A stretch of DNA of 64,000 bases from contig JAHBUX010000010.1 of NCBI GenBank assembly GCA_019637855.1, positions 39,459 to 103,458 on the forward strand. Reading direction: 5' to 3'. Made by a program: the position numbers and the translations under genes. Shown here piece after piece: positions 18,034 to 25,692 of the stretch. The stretch is from Bdellovibrionales bacterium. Lineage in GTDB: Bacteria > Bdellovibrionota > Bdellovibrionia > Bdellovibrionales > UBA1609. The notes below the pieces were generated by a model that saw only the letters and a list, made by a program, of their open reading frames with translations, made no database searches and had not been told where the DNA came from. How positions within the stretch are numbered: position 1 is the first letter of the stretch; every line of letters starts with the position of its first letter.

Positions 18034-18065
18034 AAAAAACAAAACCCCGATCTAGGTGATCGGGG
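18034..18065 (-). terminator. Rho-independent terminator after gspD
   Basis: Reading the minus strand, an 8-bp perfect stem CCCCGATC/GATCGGGG (18065-18045, 5-nt loop) is followed directly by TTTTGTTTTTT. It lies 34 bp past the gspD stop and separates the gspC-gspD unit from the two unknown genes and gspE-N. Confidence 0.9.
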
Positions 18066-18099
18066 CTCATTTGAATGACTTGAGACTGAGTCGCCAGAC

Positions 18100-20343
18100 T
18101 TAGAAAGATTCGATGGCCGGCTCTTCCGGCTCATCGATCGGGATGTCCGCGGGGGCGGTGCTACCGGCCGCACGTTTGCGGCGGGGAAGGTCATCTATAT
18201 ATTGGCCGTGTGGATCGCGCCCGTTCATGCTTTTTTGGATGAAGTCGATACGCTCGCTGATCTTCTGCTCGACCACCTGAGCGCCGTCAGCCGGATTACG
18301 TACGATCTTCGGAGTGATGAAAACAACCAGATTGGTTTTGTTCTTCGACTTGGTAGTGGATTTAAACAACCAACCCAAGATCGGAATATCCCCCAGAATA
18401 GGGATCTTAATCACCTTGTCGGTGTCTTCGTCCTTCATCAAGCCCCCCATCACGGCTGTGTCACCTGAGTTCACAACCAGTGCGGTCTTGATCTTACGGG
18501 TGGTAGTGGCGATCGCGTTCTTAGCCAGTTCGGTGGCGGAGCTCGGACCACTTGACGGTTTCAAGTCGGCCACTTCTTGATCGATCTTCAGCTTCACGGC
18601 ATCCGTATCGGGTGAGATAAAAGGAGTTATGGTGAGTTTGGTGGTCACATTCTCACGCGTCACTTGCGGCGCTACGAGGCCCGTCGAGCTAGTCGCGGAG
18701 CTCAGAGCGACGGGTTCTTTGGAACCGACCTCGATCAAAGACTCTTCGTTATTCAGGGCCATTACCTGCGGCGTGGAAAGAACGTTGGCGTTAGCCGTTG
18801 TCTTCAGCAGATTCACAAGACCCGCAAGGCTCGGCACCTGCAAAGTCTGGCCGCCGACTTTGATATCCACTAGACCGCCGCCTCCAAAGCCCAACACGGC
18901 TCCAGAGTCATTGGTCGGATCGGTGACGGCGCCCAATTCACTGCCGCGGAAGCCGATACGGCCAATGCCGTTCGTGCCGCCGGCAAACTTGTAGTAGTTA
19001 ACTCCCCAGGTGTTCGCATTAGTGGAGCTCATCTCCATGATAATCGCCTTGATGTAAACCTGATCCTTAGCGATATCGAGCTTAGCGATCAAATGCTTCA
19101 ACGTTTCGTAATCGGGCTTCGAAGCTACGATCACGATGCTGTTGGTGTTCTTATCGGCGCTGACCTTCACGTCGCCGCTGAAAATAGCGGTGGCCGAAGG
19201 GCCGACTTGCACTTGACCACTCGGGCCGCCCAAAACAGGCGAGCGCGGTTGGGCCGAGGCGTCTTGAGCTTTTTTAGATTCAGTTGCGATGCCGTTCAGC
19301 ATGTCAGCGATGGGTTGAGCTTCGGCGTGGCGCAAGTATACCACAAAGAAACCGCCTTGCTCTTCGGGACGCATGGGGTAGTCGAGGCGGGCCACTAAGC
19401 GGCGGATCTTTTCGATACCGGCTTTGTTGCCAACCACGATGATCGAGTTGGTGCGTTCATCGGGAACCACCACGGAGAACACTTCCGCGCCTGAACCGCC
19501 ACCTGAGTCCGGAGCGCCAGCGGGACGAAAGCGCGGTACGCCGGAACCGAATTGATTGGCCTTCTCGCCTTTGTTGATGATCTGTTGGATCAAGTCGGCG
19601 ATGTCCTTAGCCCGCGCGTACTTCACGCGGATCACTTCCATTTGCTCTTCGAAGCCTTGCACGTCGAGTTGCTCAAGGATCTTCATGATACGGTCCATGT
19701 TGGCGCCGTAGTCCGAAACGATCAGGGAGTTGGTAGGAGTGTAGGGCACCAATTCGCCGTCTTTAGAGGTCAGGATACGCAGCTGTTTATTTACTTCATC
19801 CGCGCTGATGTATTTGAGTTTGATGATCCGCGTGATCATTTGATCCGACGTCGGGTAGTAAGCGCCGGAGAAGGTGTCGATATTGTCACGCTGAGCGACG
19901 CGGGCTTGTTTGATTTTATAAAAACCGTCGCCGGGAACAACGGCCAGGCCGTTGATCGCCAGAGCACTTAGGAAAGCCTTGTAGGCTTCCGCCACCGTGA
20001 TGCGCGAGGGCGCGATGATGGTGATCTTTCCTCTCACTTGTGGGTCGACGATAAAATTTTTGCCGGTCAACTCCGAGATGGCGCGGATCACATCCGAGAT
20101 TTCCGCATTGGGATAGTCGAAGGACTCGATCATATCCGGAAAGTTCTCGTTGGTGATATCTTCGATCCCTGAGTCGGCGAGCGCTTTGCCCGTCTTCTTG
20201 GAAACGAAGCCTTCCGGTTTGCCGCCGGTTTGTGAGCCGGGTGCGGAAGTTGTCTGCGCCGGTGTCCGTTGGCCCGCGGGTTGCGCGGAGGCTACTGCCG
20301 TAACCAAGGACATCGCTAGGATGCTGTACACGATGCGTTTCAT
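18100..20343 (-). CDS. gspD: Type II secretion outer-membrane secretin GspD
   Basis: 747 aa secretin forming the outer-membrane gate. Signal peptide 1-20 (MKRIVYSILAMSLVTAVASA), N0 domain (IESFDYPNAEISDVIRAISELTGKN), three N1-N3 KH-like repeats (for example YAPTSDQ-like and LIVSDYGANMDRIMKILEQLD), then the secretin core with VPSLAGLVNLLK, NVLSTPQVMALNNEES and the C-terminal GDTAVMGGLMKDE...IPILGDIPILGWLFKS. A Gly/Ser-rich insert sits within N3. AAGGAG precedes the ATG. It is transcribed after gspC and ended by a strong terminator. Confidence 0.96.
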   Translation of the reverse strand: MKRIVYSILAMSLVTAVASAQPAGQRTPAQTTSAPGSQTGGKPEGFVSKKTGKALADSGIEDITNENFPDMIESFDYPNAEISDVIRAISELTGKNFIVDPQVRGKITIIAPSRITVAEAYKAFLSALAINGLAVVPGDGFYKIKQARVAQRDNIDTFSGAYYPTSDQMITRIIKLKYISADEVNKQLRILTSKDGELVPYTPTNSLIVSDYGANMDRIMKILEQLDVQGFEEQMEVIRVKYARAKDIADLIQQIINKGEKANQFGSGVPRFRPAGAPDSGGGSGAEVFSVVVPDERTNSIIVVGNKAGIEKIRRLVARLDYPMRPEEQGGFFVVYLRHAEAQPIADMLNGIATESKKAQDASAQPRSPVLGGPSGQVQVGPSATAIFSGDVKVSADKNTNSIVIVASKPDYETLKHLIAKLDIAKDQVYIKAIIMEMSSTNANTWGVNYYKFAGGTNGIGRIGFRGSELGAVTDPTNDSGAVLGFGGGGLVDIKVGGQTLQVPSLAGLVNLLKTTANANVLSTPQVMALNNEESLIEVGSKEPVALSSATSSTGLVAPQVTRENVTTKLTITPFISPDTDAVKLKIDQEVADLKPSSGPSSATELAKNAIATTTRKIKTALVVNSGDTAVMGGLMKDEDTDKVIKIPILGDIPILGWLFKSTTKSKNKTNLVVFITPKIVRNPADGAQVVEQKISERIDFIQKSMNGRDPHGQYIDDLPRRKRAAGSTAPADIPIDEPEEPAIESF

Positions 20344-20371
20344 TTGTGCTCCTTGGAAAAGGACTCCTGTC

Positions 20372-21313
20372 CTAATCCGGGATATCGTATTTAAAAGTTT
20401 CTTCGCGACCGTTGCGTTCCACCGACAGCTGCAGTCGATTTTCGGTCTTTAAAGCATTGTAAAGTTCCATGGCTTTAGTGGGACTGTTCACGTCCTCACC
20501 ATTGACCTTCTTGATCACGTCCATGGGTTTGAAACCGAGCTTCTCATAAATGCTGCCCGGTTGAATGGCCACAAAACGGAATCCATCAACACGGCCGCCG
20601 CTGCCCGGGATAATGTTGGGCACCATGCGAGCCTGTTGCAGAATGCTGCCTAAGTCGGAAGTGTATTTGTTGATGTCCGAGCGGCGCATGGTGAATTCAA
20701 AGTCGCCCTTCTGTTGAACATCGCCGGCGCCCAAAGTCTGCGGCTCTTTCACGCCAAAACTTACCGCCGACTCTTTCGGAATATCGATGTACTCCAGGCG
20801 ATTGTTGTTCAGGTTGCGAAAGATCACTTTGCGCCGTTCGATGCCGGTGATGCGCGCCATATTCTCGATCTCATTGTCCACCATCACTGAACGCGCTTCG
20901 TTCTTCGACTTCACAGTGATCGTGGCCACGGACTTCTTCGGGTTAGCGTGAACCAACGTGCCTTCCAGCTTCAAGGGCAACTGCGAAGCCACGGGAGCCG
21001 CATCGATCACATCGCCGTTAGCGCCACCGGTGAGCGGTTGCGGAATCTTACCATCTTGGTTGAAGACATTGCGCTGGGCGATCTGAGCGTATTTCGACAC
21101 ATCAGTGTAGGTCATGCGCGGCGGGCGTGCCGGGCGATTCGGCGGCGGTTGAGTCGGTAACATTGCCGGTCGCACCGACATGATCGCCAAGTCAGAAATC
21201 AGATAGCCAGCAAACAACGCGAGTAGATAGAGATACGCCGCCTCAAACGGCGGACGGTTTTTTCCCTTAGACCACGAGTTGAATAAACGCGAGTTGCCAT
21301 CGAAGAGAGCCAT
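20372..21313 (-). CDS. gspC: Type II secretion protein GspC with PDZ domain
   Basis: 313 aa inner-membrane protein that connects the platform to the GspD secretin. A membrane helix (about 25-47, AAYLYLLALFAGYLISDLAIM) is followed by a Pro-rich linker, the homology region with LKLEGTLVHANPKKSVATI, and a C-terminal PDZ domain (FRFVAIQPGSIYEKLGFKPMDVIKK...NGEDV). The SD GAGGTGG overlaps one arm of a long-range inverted repeat. It is the first gene of the gspC-gspD unit and is divergent from the signalling cluster. Confidence 0.9.
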   Translation of the reverse strand: MALFDGNSRLFNSWSKGKNRPPFEAAYLYLLALFAGYLISDLAIMSVRPAMLPTQPPPNRPARPPRMTYTDVSKYAQIAQRNVFNQDGKIPQPLTGGANGDVIDAAPVASQLPLKLEGTLVHANPKKSVATITVKSKNEARSVMVDNEIENMARITGIERRKVIFRNLNNNRLEYIDIPKESAVSFGVKEPQTLGAGDVQQKGDFEFTMRRSDINKYTSDLGSILQQARMVPNIIPGSGGRVDGFRFVAIQPGSIYEKLGFKPMDVIKKVNGEDVNSPTKAMELYNALKTENRLQLSVERNGREETFKYDIPD

Positions 21314-21323
21314 CCACCTCAGT

Positions 21324-21338
21324 CTAGCAAACTGCTAG
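21324..21338. promoter_or_regulatory. Dyad in the divergent gspC leader
   Basis: CTAGCA-AAC-TGCTAG, a 6-bp perfect inverted repeat 11 bp upstream of the gspC start. In addition TCCACCTCA (21313-21321) and TGAGGTGGA (21409-21417) are perfect 9-bp inverse copies, because both divergent genes carry the same GAGGTGG ribosome-binding sequence. Confidence 0.3.
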
Positions 21339-21419
21339 CTCAAGTCGTCAATTACAAGCGGCTGTAACGTTTTCACAGACAATAGTCGGGCAAACCTGCG
21401 CCGTGGATTGAGGTGGAGT

Positions 21420-21509
21420 ATGAACGCATCCTCATTAAGGCACACTCGTTGCTTTAGTGTCATTTTGGGAAGAGGGGGAGATCAAACTCTCCAGACATTC
21501 AAAACTTAA
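21420..21509 (+). CDS. Possible 29-aa leader ORF
   Basis: A short ORF (MNASSLRHTRCFSVILGRGG...) begins with ATG three bases after a near-perfect SD, GAGGTGGAG, and ends 62 bp before the next gene. There is no similarity I recognise. The SD is the only strong argument; it could be a leader peptide, a small protein, or a chance match. Confidence 0.3.
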   Translation: MNASSLRHTRCFSVILGRGGDQTLQTFKT

Positions 21510-21571
21510 ACGCAGCCGGTGAAATAGAGGTTAGGGGCTTTTCATCAGCTTGAAGACACGGGGGAGGGTCT

Positions 21572-22282
21572 ATGCGTGACGCACTAGTGTTCAACGGTGC
21601 TAGTAATTTGGATTTCCAAGACATCAGAGCCAATGTGATTCGGATTCCGGAGGTGGTGAACCGCATCCGTGAAGCCCAGAAAATCTGGGATACCGTGGCT
21701 ACGCAGTCGCTTGACCTGGCCAATTTCATTGGCAGTGAAGACGCTGTCTTTTTAAGCAACATCAAGTTGAAGAGCTTCGCCACCGCTGTGGTGCAAGTCG
21801 GCTTGCTCGATCGCTACCTAAAAAACCATCAGTTGCCCGAATACGTCGTCGGCGCCATCAACGGCGATTCGCCCATGAAGGTGGCGATGGGACAGATGAC
21901 CTTTTTGGATTTGGTGGCCGAAAGTCCAGCTTCCGGCAACGTCAAAGAGCCGGCTTTGCGCGCCGTCGGCCCCGGTGAACTGCCCATCCTGAGCGGCGTG
22001 CAGATCGTTGAGTACGCGGTTTTCAAGCGCAACCCGCAAAGCGGTGAGTTCGAGCGCTTGGCCACTGAGTTGCGCGAAGCCGAGCGCATGATCGTGGAGT
22101 TGGTGGATCAGATGGATGTGAACAAGCTGATCATGGTTGGCCCGGGCAATTCGATCTTCGGGCGCAAGATTTTGGATCTGACGGCGCGCGATGTTCAGGT
22201 GTTGGAGAGCATTGACCTGGACCCCATGTTGTCGTGGTTCTGGTCGCATCTCAAAGAGAATCGTTTGGCCATCGCCAACTAG
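21572..22282 (+). CDS. FabD-like acyltransferase-fold protein lacking the catalytic serine
   Basis: 236 aa. The middle (about residues 68-118) follows malonyl-CoA:ACP transacylase layout: an alpha helix (ATAVVQVGLLDRYL), PEYVVGAINGDSPMKVAMGQMTFLDLV, and later MVGPGNSIFGRKI, which parallels the FabD VGPGKVL motif. Where active enzymes have GHSLGE, this protein has GAINGD, so the nucleophile Ser and its neighbouring His are absent. I infer a catalytically dead relative used as a binding or sensing protein. GGGGGAGGG precedes the ATG. It heads a plus-strand cluster with CheY-, CheX- and RsbU-like genes. The FabD resemblance was judged by eye and is only moderately certain. Confidence 0.55.
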   Translation: MRDALVFNGASNLDFQDIRANVIRIPEVVNRIREAQKIWDTVATQSLDLANFIGSEDAVFLSNIKLKSFATAVVQVGLLDRYLKNHQLPEYVVGAINGDSPMKVAMGQMTFLDLVAESPASGNVKEPALRAVGPGELPILSGVQIVEYAVFKRNPQSGEFERLATELREAERMIVELVDQMDVNKLIMVGPGNSIFGRKILDLTARDVQVLESIDLDPMLSWFWSHLKENRLAIAN

Positions 22283-22302
22283 ACCTAGGTAAGACTTCTT
22301 AA

Positions 22303-22337
22303 GTTCCCTGCAGACTCCGATAAGGGATGCAGGGAAC
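22303..22337 (+). promoter_or_regulatory. Perfect 10-bp hairpin before the cheY-like gene
   Basis: GTTCCCTGCA (22303-22312) pairs with TGCAGGGAAC (22328-22337) around a 15-nt loop. The right arm ends one base before the GGAGG ribosome-binding site of the next gene. No U-tract follows, so processing, attenuation or translation control is more likely than simple termination. Confidence 0.5.
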
Positions 22338-22352
22338 CGGAGGTTTTTCACC

Positions 22353-22766
22353 GTGATCAATGCACAAACCAAAGTTTTAGTGGTCGACGACTTCGACCTC
22401 GTACGCACGATGCTGCGCCGTTTGCTCGGCGATTTGGGTATCAACAACATCGAAGACGCACGGGACGGCGAAGAGGCTTTGGAAAAGCTAAGAAGCGCGG
22501 AGGCCGCAGGCTCGCCCTACGGCATTGTGTTTCTTGATTGGAACATGCCGAAGAAAAATGGCTATGACGTATTGAAGGAATGCCGCGAATCGAAAGAGTT
22601 CGGCAAGCTTCCGATCGTGATGGTCACCGCCGAAGGCGAGCGCAAAGATGTGTTGAAAGCCCTGACCTCGGGCGCTACGGACTATATCGTGAAGCCCTGT
22701 TCGGCTCCGATCCTTACCGCCAAACTCAAGAGCATAAACGATGTGCTCGCACGAAAGGCGGGCTAA
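22353..22766 (+). CDS. Single-domain CheY-like response regulator
   Basis: 137 aa receiver with all active-site residues: acidic pair in VLVVDDFD, phospho-acceptor D62 (IVFLDWNMP), Thr in IVMVTAEG and Lys in YIVKPCS. It has no output domain, so it works by binding partners. It starts with GTG after GGAGG. Its stop overlaps the ATG of the CheX-like phosphatase by one base (TAATG), implying coupled translation and that the two act on each other. Confidence 0.9.
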   Translation: MINAQTKVLVVDDFDLVRTMLRRLLGDLGINNIEDARDGEEALEKLRSAEAAGSPYGIVFLDWNMPKKNGYDVLKECRESKEFGKLPIVMVTAEGERKDVLKALTSGATDYIVKPCSAPILTAKLKSINDVLARKAG

Positions 22767-23275
22767 TGAACGCCGCCGCCAATGTTCTGCCCATTTTGCT
22801 CGATGAGAGCCTGCTGCAAGACGTGATCAAAAGCGTGACCGGAGTCTTTCGCGAAGGCTTTGGCATTCAGGTGAAATGCGTTTCACACCAGATCGGTCGC
22901 AACGCCACGATCTCTAGCGATATCTCCGGTATGGTGGGATTGACGCAAGATCGCTTGGAAGGCAATTTGATCCTCGCGTTTCCGGAAGCTTCGCTCTATG
23001 CGATCTTAAGCCAGGTGTATGCGCGAGAATTCAAGGCGATCGATAGGATCGTTAAAGAGGGTGCCGCCGAAATGGCCAATATGGTCTACGGTCATATGAA
23101 AGCCTCGTTGAATGAGCGCGGCCACGGGTTACGGATGTCACTGCCCAACGTGGTGATCGGTCACAATCATGCGATTTTATCGACCGATAACAGCCGCAGT
23201 CTGATCGCGGCATTTGAGTTCGACAAAAACAAGTTTCATGTGATTGTGGCGCTACACGACGTTGTAGGGAGCTGA
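22766..23275 (+). CDS. CheX/CheC-like CheY-P phosphatase
   Basis: 169 aa starting at the ATG fused to the cheY-like stop codon; the longer upstream frame overlaps the receiver gene and is rejected. The conserved CheC/CheX catalytic pattern ExxNxxxG is seen as E102-M-A-N105 and G109 in KEGAAEMANMVYG. The family dephosphorylates CheY-P in the cytoplasm, so the neighbour receiver is the natural substrate. Its stop overlaps the next ATG (TGATG). Confidence 0.8.
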   Translation: MNAAANVLPILLDESLLQDVIKSVTGVFREGFGIQVKCVSHQIGRNATISSDISGMVGLTQDRLEGNLILAFPEASLYAILSQVYAREFKAIDRIVKEGAAEMANMVYGHMKASLNERGHGLRMSLPNVVIGHNHAILSTDNSRSLIAAFEFDKNKFHVIVALHDVVGS

Positions 23276-24276
23276 TGTTTTCTAGAAAAACGCAGGAGCA
23301 GATTGAGCAGGTGCTTGGGGTTAACGACCTGGAGGCCTTCTTGCGTTCCACGCAGACGCTTGTCGCTAAAGCCCGCATGTCGAGTGAACTGCGTCAGGCT
23401 CTGGCCAAGCTCTGGTTACTGCCAGAATTGATCGAGTCGCTCGAAAGCACCAGCAGCGGCGACTTGAACTTGCGCTACAATGAAATGATCAGCGAGATGG
23501 CGTCTCTCGTACGCGAGAGTCTCATGCGCCAACGTTTGAAGAATGAAATGGACATGGCGAGCGCTGTGCAAAAAGCCCTGATGCCGCCATCTTCGATGGA
23601 CTACGGTCATTTTTCCGTCTCTGGTCGCTGTTACGCTGCTGAAAGCTGCGGTGGCGATTGGTGGTTCCACGCGCGTCGCGGTGACAAGCTTTTGGTTTGG
23701 ATCGGCGATGTGCTGGGGCACGATATCGGCGCGGCTTTGGTGGCCAGCGCTTGTCGTGGAACGGTGTCCGCTCTGCATGTTGAGAATATCGATGCGCCGG
23801 TCGAACAGCAGATGTCGATTATGAACGACGTGATTTACTCGATGACGAAAGGCGAAGTGTATCTTACGGCCATTTGTCTCGAGGTCGATTTGCTCACCGG
23901 CGATTTGGAGATCGGGACGGCCAGTCATCCGCCCTGCATTGCCGTACGCGGACAGGAAACGGGTTCGGGATTTATCGAAACGCCCATGGACCCACCGCTC
24001 GGGTTGAGTCCGGGTCATAAATTCCAGCGCACTTTGGCGCGGCTTGAGCCGGGGCAAGGCTTGTTTTTGATGACCGATGGATTGATGGAGGTCCCCACTC
24101 GAGAGGGCACCCATTGGCGTGAACCTCGGTTGATGCGCTTGTTGAGCACGGCCGTTATGCAGCAACACCACGCCGATGGTTTGATCCAAGCGTTGGAGCA
24201 GTACATTTTCTCGATCGGCTCAGGCGACCTATCCGACGATATGACCTACGTGGCCGTTCACCGCAAAGCGGCCTAA
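23275..24276 (+). CDS. PP2C-type (RsbU/SpoIIE) serine phosphatase
   Basis: 333 aa. A helical N-terminal region (1-90) leads into a SpoIIE-type PPM phosphatase domain: AVQKALMPP, SCGGDWW (D128), WIGDVLGHD (D145, D150) and the C-terminal LSDDMTYVAV, together the metal ligands. Such enzymes dephosphorylate anti-anti-sigma (STAS) proteins; none is in the window. Co-translation with CheY-like and CheX-like proteins suggests that the receiver controls this phosphatase. The N-terminal region has no recognised sensor. Confidence 0.88.
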   Translation: MFSRKTQEQIEQVLGVNDLEAFLRSTQTLVAKARMSSELRQALAKLWLLPELIESLESTSSGDLNLRYNEMISEMASLVRESLMRQRLKNEMDMASAVQKALMPPSSMDYGHFSVSGRCYAAESCGGDWWFHARRGDKLLVWIGDVLGHDIGAALVASACRGTVSALHVENIDAPVEQQMSIMNDVIYSMTKGEVYLTAICLEVDLLTGDLEIGTASHPPCIAVRGQETGSGFIETPMDPPLGLSPGHKFQRTLARLEPGQGLFLMTDGLMEVPTREGTHWREPRLMRLLSTAVMQQHHADGLIQALEQYIFSIGSGDLSDDMTYVAVHRKAA

Positions 24277-24342
24277 GTTCGGCTTAAGGCTTGCTAAAGT
24301 AAATTACAACAACAGTTTATGTTTATATGTTTGAGGTAATGG

Positions 24343-25179
24343 TTGAAAACCCTAGCCGCGGTGACGGTTCTTGTCACCTCTGTCTTACTATCTATGGCCG
24401 CCGAGGCCCGCCCGCAGCGCCTAAGCACTGTGGTGAGCTCACCGTTTTCAACCACCTTTAAACTGCAAGGCCTTCAATCCGTTGGTAAAAAACCCGAGCC
24501 TTCGACCTATGCGAGTTTGGGTTTGAACTACGGCTTTTATAAAACCTATTCGCTAGGTGTCGAAGGCTCTTTTTCTCAGAGTGCGCGCTACTTACGCACC
24601 CATGCCGGGCAGGGATGGGGCGATTCGTCTATCAGTCTGACCGACAGCAATCTTTGGTCTTACGCCCCTTATGGTTACACATTGAGTGGCAGTGTGGGGG
24701 CTGTGTTTGGAACCGGCATGGCTTCGCGTATGGCGAGTCTTCAGTACGGTGCTTTTCAAAGTCTAACACTGACACAAAAACTCTCTGACCGCTTTTCTTG
24801 GTCGTTGGGCACGAGCGTTTTTGAATACTCTTGGGAGTATGACACGGCGATGGATGATGAGTCGGCCACGATCTACAACACCCAGTTTCGGGTGGTGAAT
24901 CGCCTTGCGGCCACTTACCGCGTGCTGCGTTCGCTGGCATGGACGTCTGGAAGTTCTTTGCTGACCTATCACACCACGGCCAGTGAGACCTACACCGCCT
25001 GGTTGTTATTCACTTCCATGGCCTATGATGTGGCCAAAGCGGCCACCATAGATTTTGGCGTGCGTTCCGGCCATAAGCGAAACGAAGATCCCATCACATG
25101 GAGCGGGCCCGCCGCTTCGAACGAAGTGCTGGGGGCCGATGGGATCATTTTATTTTTGGGTACCACGATTAAGCTATAG
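24343..25179 (+). CDS. Secreted outer-membrane-type protein
   Basis: 278 aa of unknown function. It starts at TTG 24343, six bases after GAGG; an overlapping ATG at 24339 is out of frame. Signal peptide to residue 21 (KTLAAVTVLVTSVLLSMAAEA). The mature protein is rich in aromatic, Ser and Thr residues in alternating patterns (for example LGLNYGFYKTYSLGVEGSF), as in beta-barrels. A short AT-rich stretch before it could hold a promoter. Its stop codon coincides with the left end of the putative 25177-25325 element. Confidence 0.65.
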   Translation: MKTLAAVTVLVTSVLLSMAAEARPQRLSTVVSSPFSTTFKLQGLQSVGKKPEPSTYASLGLNYGFYKTYSLGVEGSFSQSARYLRTHAGQGWGDSSISLTDSNLWSYAPYGYTLSGSVGAVFGTGMASRMASLQYGAFQSLTLTQKLSDRFSWSLGTSVFEYSWEYDTAMDDESATIYNTQFRVVNRLAATYRVLRSLAWTSGSSLLTYHTTASETYTAWLLFTSMAYDVAKAATIDFGVRSGHKRNEDPITWSGPAASNEVLGADGIILFLGTTIKL

Positions 25180-25325
25180 TAGCTGGGCGGGCGTCCCTTT
25201 CTGTAGATCTATGGCCGATGGGTTTGGAAAGTTCTGGCATAAACATCGGCACAAAGGTGTCTATTCGCGACTGGAGAAGGTGATTTTCGGCGCAGAATAT
25301 CTGCACGGAAAGGGGCCAGCTTTTA
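25177..25325. repeat. Putative short element with inverted ends spanning two stop codons
   Basis: This segment separates two convergent genes. Its right end read on the minus strand (TAAAAGCTGGCCCC...TGCAGATAT, 25325-25297) matches 26 of 29 bases of the sequence at 63970-63998. The left end read on the plus strand (TAG-T-AGCTGG, then CCCTTTC-TGTAGAT, 25177-25207) looks like a diverged inverted copy with an 8-nt insertion. In both ends the first three bases are the stop codon of the flanking gene. Inside is a 7-bp dyad GCCGATG/CATCGGC (25214-25250). A miniature element or conserved 3'-end structure is inferred. Confidence 0.45.
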
Positions 25326-25676
25326 TTCCTTCAGCGCTTTTTGTACTTTGCTATTTAAACGATCCACCGAATCGGCAAAGCTTTTCTTCATCTGTGCCCA
25401 CTTGCTGCCGCTCTCTTCTTTCAAGGCTTTCAAATCGGCGCGCAGTTTTTCACGGGTTGCTTCCAGGTCTTTGATCGTTTGTTCTTTGGCTGCGTCGGTC
25501 TTTTGCTTGGCCGCTTCTTTTAGTGCCGCGATCTCTTTGTCCGCCTCGTCGATCTTCGTGTTCATCTCTTGCTTAAAGGTTTCGATGTCTTTCTTTGCGC
25601 CTTTGACCGTCTCCGAGGCCTGTGCGCCGAAATAAACCAGGCCGCTCAGTGCAACCAATGTGACCCACGCTTTCAT
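25323..25676 (-). CDS. Small secreted coiled-coil protein
   Basis: 117 aa. A signal-like N-terminus (MKAWVTLVALSGLVYFGAQA) is followed by about 95 residues of Lys/Glu/Ala-rich heptads (IETFKQEMNTKIDEADKEI...) predicted to form a single long coiled coil. Composition resembles Lpp-like or stress-related periplasmic helical proteins, but no family is recognised. It is encoded just downstream of the cobalamin adenosyltransferase gene on the same strand, 16 bp apart, and has an SD (GGAGG) before the ATG. Confidence 0.7.
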   Translation of the reverse strand: MKAWVTLVALSGLVYFGAQASETVKGAKKDIETFKQEMNTKIDEADKEIAALKEAAKQKTDAAKEQTIKDLEATREKLRADLKALKEESGSKWAQMKKSFADSVDRLNSKVQKALKE

Positions 25677-25692
25677 AGTATTCCTCCGTTAC

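Noticed and set aside
25055..25474. Plus-strand frame encoding MADGFGKFWHKHRHKG... through the 25177-25325 segment
   Set aside because: It runs antisense through the coiled-coil gene, has no SD at its Met codons, and its later half has shadow-type composition. The repeat explanation fits the segment better.
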